From Actinomycetota bacterium (lineage in GTDB: Bacteria > Actinomycetota > Acidimicrobiia > Acidimicrobiales > AC-14): DNA of 64,000 nt. A program made the translations under genes and the position numbers. Shown one piece after another: positions 16,642 through 26,187 of the stretch (its first letter is position 1; every line of letters starts with the position of its first letter). The stretch covers positions 45,114-109,113 of the forward strand of contig JBFMCT010000008.1 in the NCBI GenBank assembly GCA_040754375.1, given 5' to 3'. The notes under the pieces were generated by a model. It saw only the letters and a program-made list of their open reading frames with translations, ran no database searches and was not told the origin of the DNA.

Positions 16642-19391
16642 CGCTCGAGGGCCGTCAGGAACCGCTCGTGCTCGGCCACCACCTCGGCCACCAGGACGGT
16701 CGTGGGGCTCCCCGGCCCCTCCTCCACGGCCTGGCAGCGCCCGGGCAGTGCCACCGCCCCCAGTGACGAGCTGCTGCCCCTGAGCGTGTGTGCCGCACGG
16801 CGGGCCTTGTCGGCCTGTCCATGGGCGGCCGCGGTGGCCAGCTCCTCCACCAGCGACCTGGCCTGGGCGTCGTAGGTCTCGACGATGGCAGCCAGGGCCG
16901 GCCCGCCCATGATCATCGAGAGCTGGTCGATCACTTGGCGGTCGAGGGCCGGCGCCTCCGCAGGCGCAGCCGCGGGCCGAAGCGACGGCCCGTCGGCGGC
17001 CGGGCGGCGGTGGTGGGACGCCCCCGGTCGGGGCACTTGAGCCAGCGCCCTCTCCAGGTCCCGCAGGCGCATCGGCTTGGTCAGGAACCCATCCATTCCC
17101 GCGGCGATGCAGCGGGCGCGGTCGTCCTCGAGGATGCTGGCGGTGACGGCGATTATGTGGGGCTGTTCCTCCTCGGCCAGCTCGGCCCGGATCCGCCGGG
17201 TGGCGTCGGGGCCGTCGAGCCCGGGCATGTACATGTCCATCAACACCACGTCATAGCGCCGCCGGTGAACGGCGGCCACCGCCTCGGTCCCGTCGGAGGC
17301 GAGGTCGACCTCGTGGCCCAGCTTCTCCAGCAGCCTGGCCCCGACCTTGAGGTTGACCGGCGAGTCGTCGACGAGCAGGGCCCACAGCGGGGGGGCTGTT
17401 GGTCGGGGACGGCTGGCCAAGCCGGTGGCGTCGGCCGGTGCCGTGGAGCCGAAGATGTCGCCCAAGGCGTCGAAGAGCACGGAGGGCTTGATGGGCTTTC
17501 GAAGCCAAGTGGTGACGTCCAGCCCGGTCATGTCGTCGGGCCTGCCCGCCGAGGACAGGAGGATGACAGGGCAGGCCAGCCCGGCCGAGCGCAGGGCGGC
17601 TATGAGGTCGAGGCCCCAGAGCTCGGGCATGTGGAGGTCGCTGAGGACGACGTCGAAGGACTGGCCGGCCCGGACCCAGGCCAGGGCCTGGGCCGGTGAG
17701 CCCGTGACGGCCGGGTTCATGCCCCACGCCTGGGTGTGCCTTTCGAGGATGAGCCGGTTGGTGGCGCTGTCGTCCACCACCAGCACGGAGTGGCCCTCGA
17801 GATGGTCGGTGGGCGGCGGGCCGGGAGCCGGGGAAGGGGACACCCCGAGGTCCAAGGAGACGTGGAACGTGGACCCTTCCCCGACGCGGCTTTCCACTGA
17901 CATGTCCCCGCCCATGGCCCTGGCCAGACGGAGGCTGATGGCCAGGCCCAGCCCTGTCCCCCCGTACTCTCGGGTGGTGGAGGTGTCGACCTGGGTAAAG
18001 GAGCGGAACAAGCGGTCGAGGCGCTCGGCCGGGATCCCGATGCCTGTGTCCGAGACGTCGATCCTCAGGTCGACGCGGCCCTCGTGGCGGCCCGGCTGGG
18101 CCCACGCCTTGACCACGACCTCTCCCGAGGGGGTGAACTTGACGGCGTTGGCCACCAGGTTGAGCACGATCTGCCGGGCCCGCGTGGGGTCGCCGACCAG
18201 ATGGGTGGGGGTTCCCTCGTCGATGAGGTAGGCCAGGTCGAGGCCCTTGTCGGACGCGACCGTGGCCACGAGGTCGAGAGCCCCCTCGATGCACTCCCGT
18301 AGGTCGAAGGTAGTCTCCTCGAGCTCGACCTGGCCGGCTTCGATCTTGGAGAAGTCGAGGACGTCGTTGATGACGGTGAGGAGCAACTCGCCACTGCTGC
18401 GGATGGTCTCGACGTAGTCGCGCTGCTCGTCGTCCAGGGGCGTCTCGAGCATCAGGCCCGTCAGGCCGATGACGGCGTTCAGCGGCGTGCGGATCTCATG
18501 GCTCATGGTGGCCAGGAAGGCACCCTTGGCCGCGCTCGCCTTCTCCGCTTCGTCACGGGCAGTCTCCAGCTCGGCCTGCTGGCGGGAGACGACCTCCCTT
18601 TGGTTCTCCAGGCTCTCGGCCAACGTGGTCAGGCCCGCGCTGATCCGCCGGAACTCGTCCGTACGGCCCCCGTCGGCCCGGGCGCGCAGGTCGCCGCCCT
18701 CCATGCGCCCCAGTGCTTCCACCAGCTCGTTGACGGGCTTGGCCAAGGCGTCGACGAGCAAGTCCCGTCGGTATATGACGATACCCAGGGTCACCCCCAG
18801 CAGCACCAGCCGGAGCACCACGCCGGCCACCAGGGCGGCGGACTGGCGGGAGTCGAGGGTTGCCTGCCGGTCGTCCAGGAGGTTCTGGAGCTCGTCATGG
18901 GCCGACCGGTAGCGGTCGAAGACGACCTTGTCCTCGTCGAGGGCGGCCGCGAAGGCACGCGGGTCGTTATGGAGCGGCGGTTGCCCCAAGCGTACGGCGG
19001 CCCAACCCTCGATCCACTCCTTCTGGGCCGCGAAGTAGGCCGCCAGCGCTGGCCCGCTGTTGTCGGCGTCCGCCAGTACGACGGCGTTGAGCTCGGCTAT
19101 CGGCGACTGCCCTCGCCGGTAGGCCTCGAGGAACCGGTCCTCGCCCGTCCCCAGCCACGCCCGAAGGCCGGTCTGCTGGTCGAGCATGGCCGCGTGGGCC
19201 AGGCGGAGGGCACCAGCGGCATTCTCGGCCCGGTTCAGGTCGGGCCGGACGGACGTGAGTACGAACATGATCAGGGCCGTGCTGGCCAGGGCGGCGGCGG
19301 CCAGGGCGATGAGGACGAGCCGGGCCGAGCGGCGGATCTCCTCGGCCAGGCTCCGGTGGGTGATGCCGGGCCCGCCCGGGCGCCGGCTCAC
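16599..19391 (-). CDS. Hybrid sensor histidine kinase (CHASE3-HAMP-HisKA-REC-REC-Hpt)
   Basis: A 930-residue membrane kinase. Membrane segments at about 25-48 and 186-207 flank a CHASE3-like helical sensor. HAMP (208-265) and a coiled coil lead to HisKA with phospho-acceptor His298 ([12 protein letters not shown]). The ATPase domain has [16 protein letters not shown] and GTGLGL. Two receivers follow, with Asp585 and Asp719 as phosphoacceptors, then an Hpt domain with His868 ([13 protein letters not shown]). This is a full phosphorelay in one chain. ATG 19391 overlaps the response-regulator stop by 4 bases, so the two are co-expressed. The neighbouring HEAT/receiver protein and the single-domain regulator are likely phosphotransfer partners. 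Confidence 0.92.
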   Translation of the reverse strand: MSRRPGGPGITHRSLAEEIRRSARLVLIALAAAALASTALIMFVLTSVRPDLNRAENAAGALRLAHAAMLDQQTGLRAWLGTGEDRFLEAYRRGQSPIAELNAVVLADADNSGPALAAYFAAQKEWIEGWAAVRLGQPPLHNDPRAFAAALDEDKVVFDRYRSAHDELQNLLDDRQATLDSRQSAALVAGVVLRLVLLGVTLGIVIYRRDLLVDALAKPVNELVEALGRMEGGDLRARADGGRTDEFRRISAGLTTLAESLENQREVVSRQQAELETARDEAEKASAAKGAFLATMSHEIRTPLNAVIGLTGLMLETPLDDEQRDYVETIRSSGELLLTVINDVLDFSKIEAGQVELEETTFDLRECIEGALDLVATVASDKGLDLAYLIDEGTPTHLVGDPTRARQIVLNLVANAVKFTPSGEVVVKAWAQPGRHEGRVDLRIDVSDTGIGIPAERLDRLFRSFTQVDTSTTREYGGTGLGLAISLRLARAMGGDMSVESRVGEGSTFHVSLDLGVSPSPAPGPPPTDHLEGHSVLVVDDSATNRLILERHTQAWGMNPAVTGSPAQALAWVRAGQSFDVVLSDLHMPELWGLDLIAALRSAGLACPVILLSSAGRPDDMTGLDVTTWLRKPIKPSVLFDALGDIFGSTAPADATGLASRPRPTAPPLWALLVDDSPVNLKVGARLLEKLGHEVDLASDGTEAVAAVHRRRYDVVLMDMYMPGLDGPDATRRIRAELAEEEQPHIIAVTASILEDDRARCIAAGMDGFLTKPMRLRDLERALAQVPRPGASHHRRPAADGPSLRPAAAPAEAPALDRQVIDQLSMIMGGPALAAIVETYDAQARSLVEELATAAAHGQADKARRAAHTLRGSSSSLGAVALPGRCQAVEEGPGSPTTVLVAEVVAEHERFLTALERYLEAGREGPSGPG

Positions 19392-19774
19392 GGGCCACCC
19401 TGGCGCCCTGACAGCGCCTGGCGGACGCGGGCCAGCAGGCCCGGCGCGTCGACGGGCTTGGCCACCACGGCGTCGATGCCGGCGGCCGCAGCCCGAGCGC
19501 CATCGACCGTGGAGGCCGACGCCGTGAGGAGCAGGACATACGGTGGGGAGCCGGCCGACGTTCCCGCCCGCACCCTCCGGCAGACCTCGTAGCCGTCCAT
19601 CCCGTCCATCATGGCGTCGACGACCACCAAGTCGGGCGGGGACGCGTTAGCCGCCCTCAGTGCCTCCTCGCCGCCCGAGGCCAGGGTCACCCGGTAGCCG
19701 TCCGAGCCCAGCACGGCGCTCAACACATGGCGGATGACGGGGTCGTCGTCGACGACGAGGATGTGGGCTTCCAT
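19388..19774 (-). CDS. Single-domain response regulator
   Basis: A 128-residue receiver domain with no output domain. It has the acidic pair in ILVVDDDP, the phosphoacceptor in [12 protein letters not shown], a Thr/Ala switch region (LLLTASAS) and the conserved lysine in VVAKPVD. Stand-alone receivers usually shuttle phosphate to an Hpt protein or bind a partner. It is translationally coupled (ATGA overlap) to the hybrid kinase that follows. ATG 19774 starts just before the first beta strand, leaving no N-terminal extension. Confidence 0.9.
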   Translation of the reverse strand: MEAHILVVDDDPVIRHVLSAVLGSDGYRVTLASGGEEALRAANASPPDLVVVDAMMDGMDGYEVCRRVRAGTSAGSPPYVLLLTASASTVDGARAAAAGIDAVVAKPVDAPGLLARVRQALSGRQGGP

Positions 19775-19879
19775 GGGGATAGGCACCGCCCCGGTCGGAG
19801 ATAGCCGCCTTGGTGCTCCGGCCATTTTACCGGCTCGGGTCGCGGCGAACGGGTCCCCGTCTATCGCCACCCCCTCGGG

Positions 19880-19885
19880 TAATCT
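19880..19885 (+). promoter_or_regulatory. Possible -10 box of the glutamate-transport operon
   Basis: TAATCT lies 28 bases before the TTG start at 19914, with a GGGGA ribosome-binding site in between. No clear -35 box. Confidence 0.3.
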
Positions 19886-19913
19886 CAAGACAGGGAGCGA
19901 GCTTGGGGACCAC

Positions 19914-20690
19914 TTGAAGCCGTCAGGGGCAGGGAGCGACGACCGGGGATCAAACGGGCCGCTTGTCGTGTTCGACAAGGTCAACAAGTTCTTCGGCCCC
20001 CTGCACGCCCTCGTTGACGTCGACCTGACCGTCGAGCGGGGCGAGGTGCTGGTGATCGTGGGCCCTTCGGGTTCGGGGAAGTCGACCTTGTGCCGCACGA
20101 TCAACCGCCTGGAGCCGATCGACAGCGGCACGATCACCGTCGACGGCCAGCCGCTCCCCGAGGAGGGCCGGGCGCTGGCCCGGCTACGGGCCGATGTCGG
20201 GATGGTGTTCCAGTCGTTCAACCTGTTCGCCCACAAGACCGTGCTGCAGAACGTCGTGCTGGGCCCCGTCAAGGTCCGCAAGGCCTCCAAGGACGAGGCC
20301 CGTGACCGTGGGATGAAGCTGCTCGAGCGGGTAGGGATCGCCGAGAAGGCCGACCGCTACCCGGCCGAGCTGTCCGGGGGCCAGCAGCAGCGGGCCGCCA
20401 TCGCCCGGGCCCTGGCCATGGAGCCGAAGCTGATGTTGTTCGACGAGCCGACGTCGGCCCTCGACCCCGAGATGATCAAGGAGGTGCTCGATGTAATGAT
20501 CGAACTGGCCCGCGACGGCACGACCATGGTCGTCGTGAGCCACGAGATGGGCTTTGCACGCCAGGCGGCCCGGCGGGTGGCGTTCATGGATGGGGGGCGG
20601 ATCGTGGAGCTCGGGCCGCCCGACGAGTTCTTCGACCGACCGAAGACCGATCGGGCACGCAGTTTCCTGTCCAAGATCCTCTCCCATTAG
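19914..20690 (+). CDS. gluA: Polar amino acid (glutamate-type) ABC transporter ATPase
   Basis: A 258-residue ATPase with GPSGSGKST (Walker A), MVFQSFNLFAHKT (Q-loop), LSGGQQQR (signature), LMLFDEPTSALDP (Walker B) and the VSHEMGFAR switch typical of GlnQ/GluA importers. The TTG at 19914 is chosen because GGGGA stands 5 bases before it; the GTG at 19968 would cut into the first strand. It is first in the order ATPase, binding protein, permease, permease, as in gluABCD of Corynebacterium. The substrate could be glutamate, glutamine or another polar amino acid. Confidence 0.87.
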   Translation: MKPSGAGSDDRGSNGPLVVFDKVNKFFGPLHALVDVDLTVERGEVLVIVGPSGSGKSTLCRTINRLEPIDSGTITVDGQPLPEEGRALARLRADVGMVFQSFNLFAHKTVLQNVVLGPVKVRKASKDEARDRGMKLLERVGIAEKADRYPAELSGGQQQRAAIARALAMEPKLMLFDEPTSALDPEMIKEVLDVMIELARDGTTMVVVSHEMGFARQAARRVAFMDGGRIVELGPPDEFFDRPKTDRARSFLSKILSH

Positions 20691-20700
20691 GAGGAAAGAC

Positions 20701-21597
20701 ATGCAGAAGCGACGCTTAGCCCTGCTACCGCTCGTCCTGGTGCTGGCCCTGGTGGCCGCCGCCTGCGGCTCCGACGACGACAACGGCGCCCCGTCGACCT
20801 CGGTCGTGCCCGCCCCCGAGTTCGAGCCGGGTACGACCATGGCCGCCCTTCAGGCCCAGGGCCGGATCGTGGTCGGTACCAAGTACGACCAGCCTGGCCT
20901 GGGCCAACTGAACCCCATCACCAACAAGGTCGAAGGGTTCGACGTCGAGGTGGCCAAGCTGATCGCCATCGGCATCTTCGGCGGTTCGCTGGCTGACATC
21001 GAGAGCAAGATCGAGTTCCGGGAGTCGACCACACCCAACCGCGAGGTGTTCATCGAGAACGGCACCGTCGACATCGTCGTCGCCACCTACACCATCAACG
21101 ACGCCCGCAAGCAGCGCATCGACTTCGCCGGGCCCTATTACATCGCCGGCCAGGACATAATGGTCAAGGTCGACGACAACTCCATCCGGGGCGTGAACGA
21201 CCTGACGGGCACCAACACGTGCAGCGTTCGCAACTCCACCCCGGCGGCCAACATCCAGCGCCTCGTCCCTGGTGCCAACCTCACCCTGTTCGACCAGTAC
21301 TCGGACTGCGTGCAGGCCATGCGCGACGGCCGGGTCCAGTCGGTCACGACCGACAACTCCATCCTGCTGGGCTTCGTGGCCGCCAACCCGACTGAGTTCA
21401 AGATCGTCGGCAACAAGTTCACCGACGAGCCTTACGGGATCGGGCTGACCCGTGGTGACACCGCCTTCCGGACGTTCATCAACGACCGGCTGGAGGAGAT
21501 CTACGCCAGCGGCGAGTGGGCCGACGCCTTCGGGCGGACCCTGGGCGAGCTGGGCATCCCCGTGCCCACGCCGCCGGCTGTCGACCGCTACGCGTGA
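20701..21597 (+). CDS. gluB: Glutamate-type solute-binding lipoprotein
   Basis: A 298-residue family 3 solute-binding protein. A lipoprotein signal (RRLALLPLVLVLALVAAAC) ends in the lipobox AAAC at about Cys22. The domain shows IVVGTKYDQPGLG, GFDVEVAKLIA, NGTVDIVVATYTINDARK (ligand-site arginine region) and IDFAGPYY. A strong AGGAGG lies 7 bases before ATG 20701. It delivers the amino acid to the two permeases downstream. A large hairpin after the stop may raise its expression relative to the permeases. Confidence 0.88.
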   Translation: MQKRRLALLPLVLVLALVAAACGSDDDNGAPSTSVVPAPEFEPGTTMAALQAQGRIVVGTKYDQPGLGQLNPITNKVEGFDVEVAKLIAIGIFGGSLADIESKIEFRESTTPNREVFIENGTVDIVVATYTINDARKQRIDFAGPYYIAGQDIMVKVDDNSIRGVNDLTGTNTCSVRNSTPAANIQRLVPGANLTLFDQYSDCVQAMRDGRVQSVTTDNSILLGFVAANPTEFKIVGNKFTDEPYGIGLTRGDTAFRTFINDRLEEIYASGEWADAFGRTLGELGIPVPTPPAVDRYA

Positions 21598-21612
21598 ACC
21601 ACTGTCGTCCCT

Positions 21613-21649
21613 GGCGCGCCGGCCGGTGTAGGGCACCTTCCGGCGCGCC
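21613..21649 (+). other. Strong stem-loop between binding protein and permease genes
   Basis: GGCGCGCCGG pairs perfectly with CCGGCGCGCC; inside, GGTG pairs with CACC across a CC/TT internal loop, closing on a TAGGG loop. It begins 15 bases after the gluB stop. There is no T-run, so rather than a classic terminator it may stabilise the gluB message or reduce read-through into gluCD, as known for similar hairpins in other importer operons. Confidence 0.65.
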
Positions 21650-21667
21650 GGGGGCGGCGCGGCGCGG

Positions 21668-22321
21668 GTGGTCGCCGTGGAGGTAGTCACCGAGAACTTC
21701 GACGTGTTCGTCGAGGGGTTGCGGCGCACCGTCGAGCTCAGCACCCTCTCGTTCCTGATCGCCTTCGTGATCGGCATCGTCGTGGCCGGTATGAGGGTCA
21801 GCCCCGTCCCACCGCTGCGGTGGTCGGCGGCCACTTACGTGGAGCTGGTCCGTAACACGCCCCTGCTGGTGCTCATGTTCGTGTTCTTCTTCGGGTTCCC
21901 GAGCATCGGCCTGCGTTATTCGGCGTTCACGTCGGCCATCGTCGTGCTCTCGGCCTACACGGGGACGTTCGTGGCCGAGACGGTGCGCTCGGGCATCAAC
22001 GCCGTCTCCCGGGGCCAAGCTGAGGCGGCCCGGTCCATCGGGCTGACCTTTCCCCAGGTCCTGCGCATCGTGGTCCTGCCCCAGGCCCTGCGCACGGTGG
22101 TGGGCCCGCTCGGGGGCATCTTCATCGCCCTGCTCAAGAACTCGTCGCTGGCCGTGGTCATCGGGGTGGGCGAACTGACCAGTGCGGCCGAGCATGTCGG
22201 GACCGATACGGCCCGGTTCATCCCCGCCTACCTGGGGGCGGCCGCCGCCTACCTGATGCTCACCGTCCCGTCGGGGTTCGCGGTGGGCTGGCTGGAGCGC
22301 AGGGTGGCGATCAAACGATGA
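21668..22321 (+). CDS. gluC: Glutamate-type ABC transporter permease 1
   Basis: A 217-residue His/Glu/Gln/Arg-type permease with about five membrane segments and the family coupling loop around AARSIGLTFPQVLRIVVLPQAL. The ETVRSGINAVSRGQAEAARS stretch is typical of HisM/GlnP-like proteins. The start may be GTG 21668 or 21677. The gluC stop overlaps the gluD start as ATGA, which ties the two permeases at equal amounts. Confidence 0.87.
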   Translation: MVAVEVVTENFDVFVEGLRRTVELSTLSFLIAFVIGIVVAGMRVSPVPPLRWSAATYVELVRNTPLLVLMFVFFFGFPSIGLRYSAFTSAIVVLSAYTGTFVAETVRSGINAVSRGQAEAARSIGLTFPQVLRIVVLPQALRTVVGPLGGIFIALLKNSSLAVVIGVGELTSAAEHVGTDTARFIPAYLGAAAAYLMLTVPSGFAVGWLERRVAIKR

Positions 22322-23211
22322 GCGGCGGGGGCACGGCTCCGTTCCTGGCCGACGACCTCGGTCCCCGGGGCCGGAGGATCACCAACATCGCCACGGTCGT
22401 GAGCGGCGTGGCCCTGGTGGCCGTGGTGGCCGTGGCCGTGAACCGGCTGGCCGCCCGGGGCCAGTTCGACGCCGCCCGCTGGGAGCCCTTCACCCAGTGG
22501 CCGGTGTGGCGCTTCTTCCTGCTCGGGCTGCGGACCACGGTGACGGCCGCTGTCCTGGCCATGGTGGGCGCCATGGCCATCGGCGCGCTCATGGCGCTGG
22601 CCCGCCTGTCGCGGGCCCGCCTGGTGAGGTGGCTGGCCACCGCCTACGTCGAGTTCTTCCGGGGCATCCCCCTGGTGCTGCTCATCTTCTTCTCGGCTTT
22701 TGGCCTGCCCCGCTACGGCTTGCGCTGGTCGCTGTTCACCTACCTCGTCCTCGGCCTGGTCATCTACAACAGCGCCGTGCTGGGCGAGATCTTCAGGGCC
22801 GGCATCCTGTCGCTCGACCGGGGCCAGAGCGAGGCCGCCTACTCGGTGGGCCTCGGCTACTGGCAGACGATGATGTTCGTGGTCATCCCCCAGGCCGCCC
22901 GCCGCATGATCCCGGCCATCGTCAGCCAGCTCGTGACCCTGCTCAAGGACACCTCGCTGGGCTCGGCCATCGCGCTCACCGAGCTGTTGCGGAGGGGGCG
23001 GCTGAACGGCGAGTTCTTCGGCAACCCCCTCCAGTCGCTGTTCGTGGTGGCCATGATCTACATCGTGGTCAACTTCACCCTCAGCCGGGTGGCCCGCCGC
23101 CTCGAGGTTCGCCAGCGCCGTCGCTACGGCGCGGGCCGAATCGCCGTGGCGGGCATCGAGGACCTCGCCCTCCTCCAGGCCCAGGACGGTGGGCCGGAGC
23201 AGGACCGCTGA
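22318..23211 (+). CDS. gluD: Glutamate-type ABC transporter permease 2
   Basis: A 297-residue permease with an N-terminal membrane helix ahead of the core (IATVVSGVALVAVVAVAVNRLA), longer than gluC. The coupling loop reads SEAAYSVGLGYWQTMMFVVI. It pairs with GluC to form the channel. A charged C-terminal tail of about 40 residues extends into the cytoplasm. Last gene of the importer operon; the methyltransferase gene starts 8 bases later and may be co-transcribed. Confidence 0.87.
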   Translation: MSGGGTAPFLADDLGPRGRRITNIATVVSGVALVAVVAVAVNRLAARGQFDAARWEPFTQWPVWRFFLLGLRTTVTAAVLAMVGAMAIGALMALARLSRARLVRWLATAYVEFFRGIPLVLLIFFSAFGLPRYGLRWSLFTYLVLGLVIYNSAVLGEIFRAGILSLDRGQSEAAYSVGLGYWQTMMFVVIPQAARRMIPAIVSQLVTLLKDTSLGSAIALTELLRRGRLNGEFFGNPLQSLFVVAMIYIVVNFTLSRVARRLEVRQRRRYGAGRIAVAGIEDLALLQAQDGGPEQDR

Positions 23212-23219
23212 ACGCGCAG

Positions 23220-24023
23220 GTGCCTGCGCCGGTACCTGTTGGCGGGGCCGACGACCCCCGGCTGTCGGACTACAGCGGGTTGCGGGAGCACTGGCGGCGG
23301 GCACCGGGGGACCGGTTCGTGGTCGAAGGCCCCCTGGCCGTCGGCCGGCTGCTGGCCTCCCGCTACCCGGTGCGCTCGGTGCTGGTCACCGAGCGGGGCG
23401 GGCGCGACCTCGAGGCCGAGCTGGCCGGCTGCCCCTCTCCGGTGTACGAGGTCAGCCAGGCGGTCATGGGGCAACTGTGCGGGTTCAACTTCCACCGCGG
23501 CGCGCTGGCCTCGGCCGAACGGCTCCCGCTGCCGCCGGCGCTGGACCTGGTGGCCGCCGCGGACCGCGTCCTCGTCGTGGAGGGCGTCAACGACTACGAG
23601 AACCTCGGCAGCCTGTTCCGCAACGCGGCCGCCTTCGGGGTCGGGGCCGTGGTCCTCGACCCGACCACCTGTGACCCCCTGTACCGCCGGGTGGTGCGTG
23701 TCTCGGTGGGCCACTCGCTGCACCTGCCCTTCGCCCGGGCCACGGTGGACGAGTGGCCGGGTGTGCTCGCCGGGCTGCCCCTCCTGGGTACCGAGGTCCT
23801 GGCCCTGACCCCGTCGCCCGAAGCCGAGGACGTCGCGGCCGTGGCCACCAGCACCGGGCGCCGGTGGGCGCTGTGCGTGGGCGCTGAGGGCCCGGGCCTC
23901 TCAGTTGGCGTGCTGGCCGCGGCCGGCCGCCGGGTGCGGGTCCCCATGGCCGACGGCGTCGACTCCCTCAACGTCGCCACCGCCGCGGCCATCGCCTTGC
24001 ACCGCTTGGCCTCCACGGGCTGA
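23220..24023 (+). CDS. SpoU/TrmH family RNA 2'-O-methyltransferase
   Basis: A 267-residue SPOUT methyltransferase. The N-terminal substrate-binding domain (DRFVVEGPLAVGRLL) is followed by the knotted AdoMet domain: motif 1 in EGVNDYENLGSLFRNAAAFG with the catalytic Asn/Arg, motif 2 in LCVGAEGPGLS and motif 3 in VRVPMADGVDSLNVATAAAIALH. It should methylate a ribose in rRNA or tRNA; the target nucleotide cannot be told. The GTG at 23220 is my choice, with weak ribosome-binding signal. The stop codon lies in a run of 7-base repeats. Confidence 0.85.
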   Translation: MPAPVPVGGADDPRLSDYSGLREHWRRAPGDRFVVEGPLAVGRLLASRYPVRSVLVTERGGRDLEAELAGCPSPVYEVSQAVMGQLCGFNFHRGALASAERLPLPPALDLVAAADRVLVVEGVNDYENLGSLFRNAAAFGVGAVVLDPTTCDPLYRRVVRVSVGHSLHLPFARATVDEWPGVLAGLPLLGTEVLALTPSPEAEDVAAVATSTGRRWALCVGAEGPGLSVGVLAAAGRRVRVPMADGVDSLNVATAAAIALHRLASTG

Positions 24024-24042
24024 GGGCTGAGGGCTGAGGGCT
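24017..24042. repeat. Short tandem repeat GGGCTGA
   Basis: Three exact copies of GGGCTGA and a partial fourth (GGGCTA) lie between two convergent stops. The first copy contains the methyltransferase stop and the last base pairs touch the stop of the small membrane protein on the other strand. Copy number could vary by slippage without harm, except to the overlapping stop codons. Confidence 0.8.
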
Positions 24043-24286
24043 AGGCCGCCCGGCGCCGCCAGGCCGCGGCCAAAGCGAGAAGGACGGCGGCGTTGAGCGT
24101 GGCTTCCACGGGGCGGCGGCGGAGGGCGAGGCCAACCACCACCAAGGCGGTGCCTGTTTCGAAGGCCAAGAAGCGCCTGGTGTCGCCCGCCCGCCACATG
24201 GGGGCGAAACCCAGCCCGGCCCAGCCGGCCAGGGGGTAGCCGGCGACCAGTAACAGGTTGGCCGCCCGGCGCCGGGCCGGGCTCAC
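24041..24286 (-). CDS. Small membrane protein, unknown
   Basis: An 81-residue protein with two or three hydrophobic segments ([45 protein letters not shown]) and arginine-rich ends. No family recognised. Its GTG overlaps the trpS stop as GTGA, which supports it being a real, coupled gene rather than a chance frame. Confidence 0.55.
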   Translation of the reverse strand: MSPARRRAANLLLVAGYPLAGWAGLGFAPMWRAGDTRRFLAFETGTALVVVGLALRRRPVEATLNAAVLLALAAAWRRRAA

Positions 24287-25281
24287 GAGCCGGGCCGGTA
24301 GAGGCCCATCGCGTCCTGCGCCCGGGCCAGGGTGGCCGCGGCGATCTGGCGGGCCTTCGTCGCCCCCCGCACGAGCGTGCCCTCGGCGCCCTCGGGGTCG
24401 GTGGCCAGTTCGAGGTAGCGCTCGCGCACCGGCCGCAGCAGTTCGACGACGGCGTCGGTGACCGCCGTCTTGAGCGACGCGTAGTCGCCGAACCCGTCGG
24501 CCAGCTCCTCGGGGTCACCCCCGGTGGAGGCGGCCAGGATCTGGAGCAGGTTGGACACACCCGGCTTGTGCTCGGGGTCGAAGCGCACCTGGGGCCGGGC
24601 GTCGGGGTCGGTGACCGCCCGGCGCACCTTGCGCTCGATCACGTCCGGTTCGTCGAGCACGAGCACGACTCCCCGGGGCGACTCGCTCGACTTGGACATC
24701 TTCGAGGTGGGGTCCTGGAGGTCCATGATGCGCGCTCCCACCTTGGGCACAGTCGCCTCGGGCACCACGAACGTCTCACCGAAGCGCTGGTTGAACCGCA
24801 CGGCCAGGTCGCGGCACAGCTCGAGGTGCTGGCGCTGCTCGTCGCCCACCGGCACCCGGTCGGCGTCGTAGAGCAGGATGTCGGCCGCCTGGAGCACCGG
24901 GTAGGTGAACAGGCCCACCCGGGCGGTGGTGTCGTCGCCGCCCTTGGCCTTCTCCTTGAACTGGGTCATCCGCCGTAGCTCCCCCATACCGGCCAGGCAC
25001 TCCAACAGCCAGGCCAGCTGGGTGTGCTCGGGCACGTGGCTCTGCACGAACAGCGTGCACACGTCGGGGTCGAGACCGGCGGCCACCAGCACCAGCGCCG
25101 TCTCCATCGTCTTGGACCGCAGCTCGCCGGGTTCGCGGGGCACGGTGAGGGCGTGCAGGTCGACCACGCAGAAGTAGGAGTCGGCCGCGTGCTGGTCGGC
25201 AGCCCAGTGCCTGACCGCCCCCAGGTAGTTGCCCAGGTGGATGTCGCCGGTCGGCTGGATGCCGGAGAGCACTCTTGCCAT
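24283..25281 (-). CDS. trpS: Tryptophanyl-tRNA synthetase
   Basis: A 332-residue class I synthetase. The HIGH-like motif is IHLGNYLG within [13 protein letters not shown], the KMSKS motif is SKMSKS, and the family segments [20 protein letters not shown] and [14 protein letters not shown] region ([11 protein letters not shown]) are present. It charges tRNA-Trp. ATG 25281 starts directly at [12 protein letters not shown] and has a TACGAT box 6 bases upstream, suggesting a leaderless message. It is divergent from scpA with only 81 bases between the starts. Confidence 0.96.
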   Translation of the reverse strand: MARVLSGIQPTGDIHLGNYLGAVRHWAADQHAADSYFCVVDLHALTVPREPGELRSKTMETALVLVAAGLDPDVCTLFVQSHVPEHTQLAWLLECLAGMGELRRMTQFKEKAKGGDDTTARVGLFTYPVLQAADILLYDADRVPVGDEQRQHLELCRDLAVRFNQRFGETFVVPEATVPKVGARIMDLQDPTSKMSKSSESPRGVVLVLDEPDVIERKVRRAVTDPDARPQVRFDPEHKPGVSNLLQILAASTGGDPEELADGFGDYASLKTAVTDAVVELLRPVRERYLELATDPEGAEGTLVRGATKARQIAAATLARAQDAMGLYRPGS

Positions 25282-25287
25282 GCCGGG

Positions 25288-25293
25288 ATCGTA
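25288..25293 (-). promoter_or_regulatory. -10 box of the trpS leaderless promoter
   Basis: TACGAT on the minus strand, 6 bases before the trpS ATG. Confidence 0.5.
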
Positions 25294-25349
25294 GGCGCCC
25301 GGTCCGGGCCCGGCGGTCGCATATGCACCGTTCGCGCCTGCCACCCCGG

Positions 25350-25355
25350 TACCCT
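25350..25355 (+). promoter_or_regulatory. -10 box of the scpA leaderless promoter
   Basis: TACCCT, 7 bases before the scpA ATG at 25363. Confidence 0.5.
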
Positions 25356-25362
25356 CGCGGCG

Positions 25363-26187
25363 ATGTCCTACGAGGTGCGGACGCCGGTTTACGAGGGCCC
25401 GTTCGACCTGCTGCTCCACCTGATCGTGCGCGACCAGGTCGACGTCCACCAGGTCTCGCTGGCGGGCATCGTCGACGCCTACCTGGCCGAGATGGACCGC
25501 ATGGAGGCGCTCGACCTCGACGTGGCCACCGAGTTCCTGCTCATCGCGGCCACGCTCGTGGAGCTGAAGACGAGGCGGCTGCTGCCCGGCCTCGACGACC
25601 CCGAGGCCGAGGAGGAGCTGGCCCTGCTCGAGGAGCGCGACCTGCTGCTCGGGCGCCTGCTGGAATGCAAGACGTTCCGCGACGCCGGGGCCGCGCTGGC
25701 CCGGGCCGCCCAGGTGGCATCGCTGTCATGGCCCCGAACGGCGGGCGTCGAGCCTCGCTTCCTCGAGCTCATGCCCGATGTGCTGGCTGGGGTCACCGGT
25801 GACGATCTGCGCCGGGCTTTCCTGCGGGCCACCGCGCCCAAGCCGGTGGTGCGGGTCGTGCTCGACCACGTCGCCCCCATCCGGGTGAGCGTGTCCGACG
25901 CGGTGGCCGAGCTGGCGGCCACCTTGCCCGAGCGAGGCCCGGTCACCTTCCGGGAGCTCACCCGGGGGATTGGGGAGCGCCTCGAGGTCATCGTGCGTTT
26001 CCTGGCCGTGCTCGAGCTCTACAAGCAGGGCCGCATCGAGGTCTCCCAGGCGACCACCTTCGGCGAGCTGGTCATGGTCTGGACCGGCCAGGGATCGGAC
26101 GCCGAGGTCACTTCGGACACCGGCGACGACGCGGACCACGCCGCCGGTGAGCTGGTGAGCGCCGCTGTGGGCCGGGCCGGTGGCTAG
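25363..26187 (+). CDS. scpA: Segregation and condensation protein A
   Basis: A 274-residue kleisin. The N-terminal SMC-binding helix bundle starts [22 protein letters not shown], followed by [22 protein letters not shown] and an acidic stretch. The C-terminal winged helix ([32 protein letters not shown], shown by its first residues VTFRELTRG) is intact. ScpA, ScpB and SMC load at origins and help chromosome segregation. It overlaps scpB by 8 bases. Likely leaderless start. Confidence 0.95.
   Translation: MSYEVRTPVYEGPFDLLLHLIVRDQVDVHQVSLAGIVDAYLAEMDRMEALDLDVATEFLLIAATLVELKTRRLLPGLDDPEAEEELALLEERDLLLGRLLECKTFRDAGAALARAAQVASLSWPRTAGVEPRFLELMPDVLAGVTGDDLRRAFLRATAPKPVVRVVLDHVAPIRVSVSDAVAELAATLPERGPVTFRELTRGIGERLEVIVRFLAVLELYKQGRIEVSQATTFGELVMVWTGQGSDAEVTSDTGDDADHAAGELVSAAVGRAGG

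Noticed and set aside
24017..24042. Short direct repeats as a CRISPR array
   Set aside because: Units are 7 bases with no spacers and no cas genes in the window.
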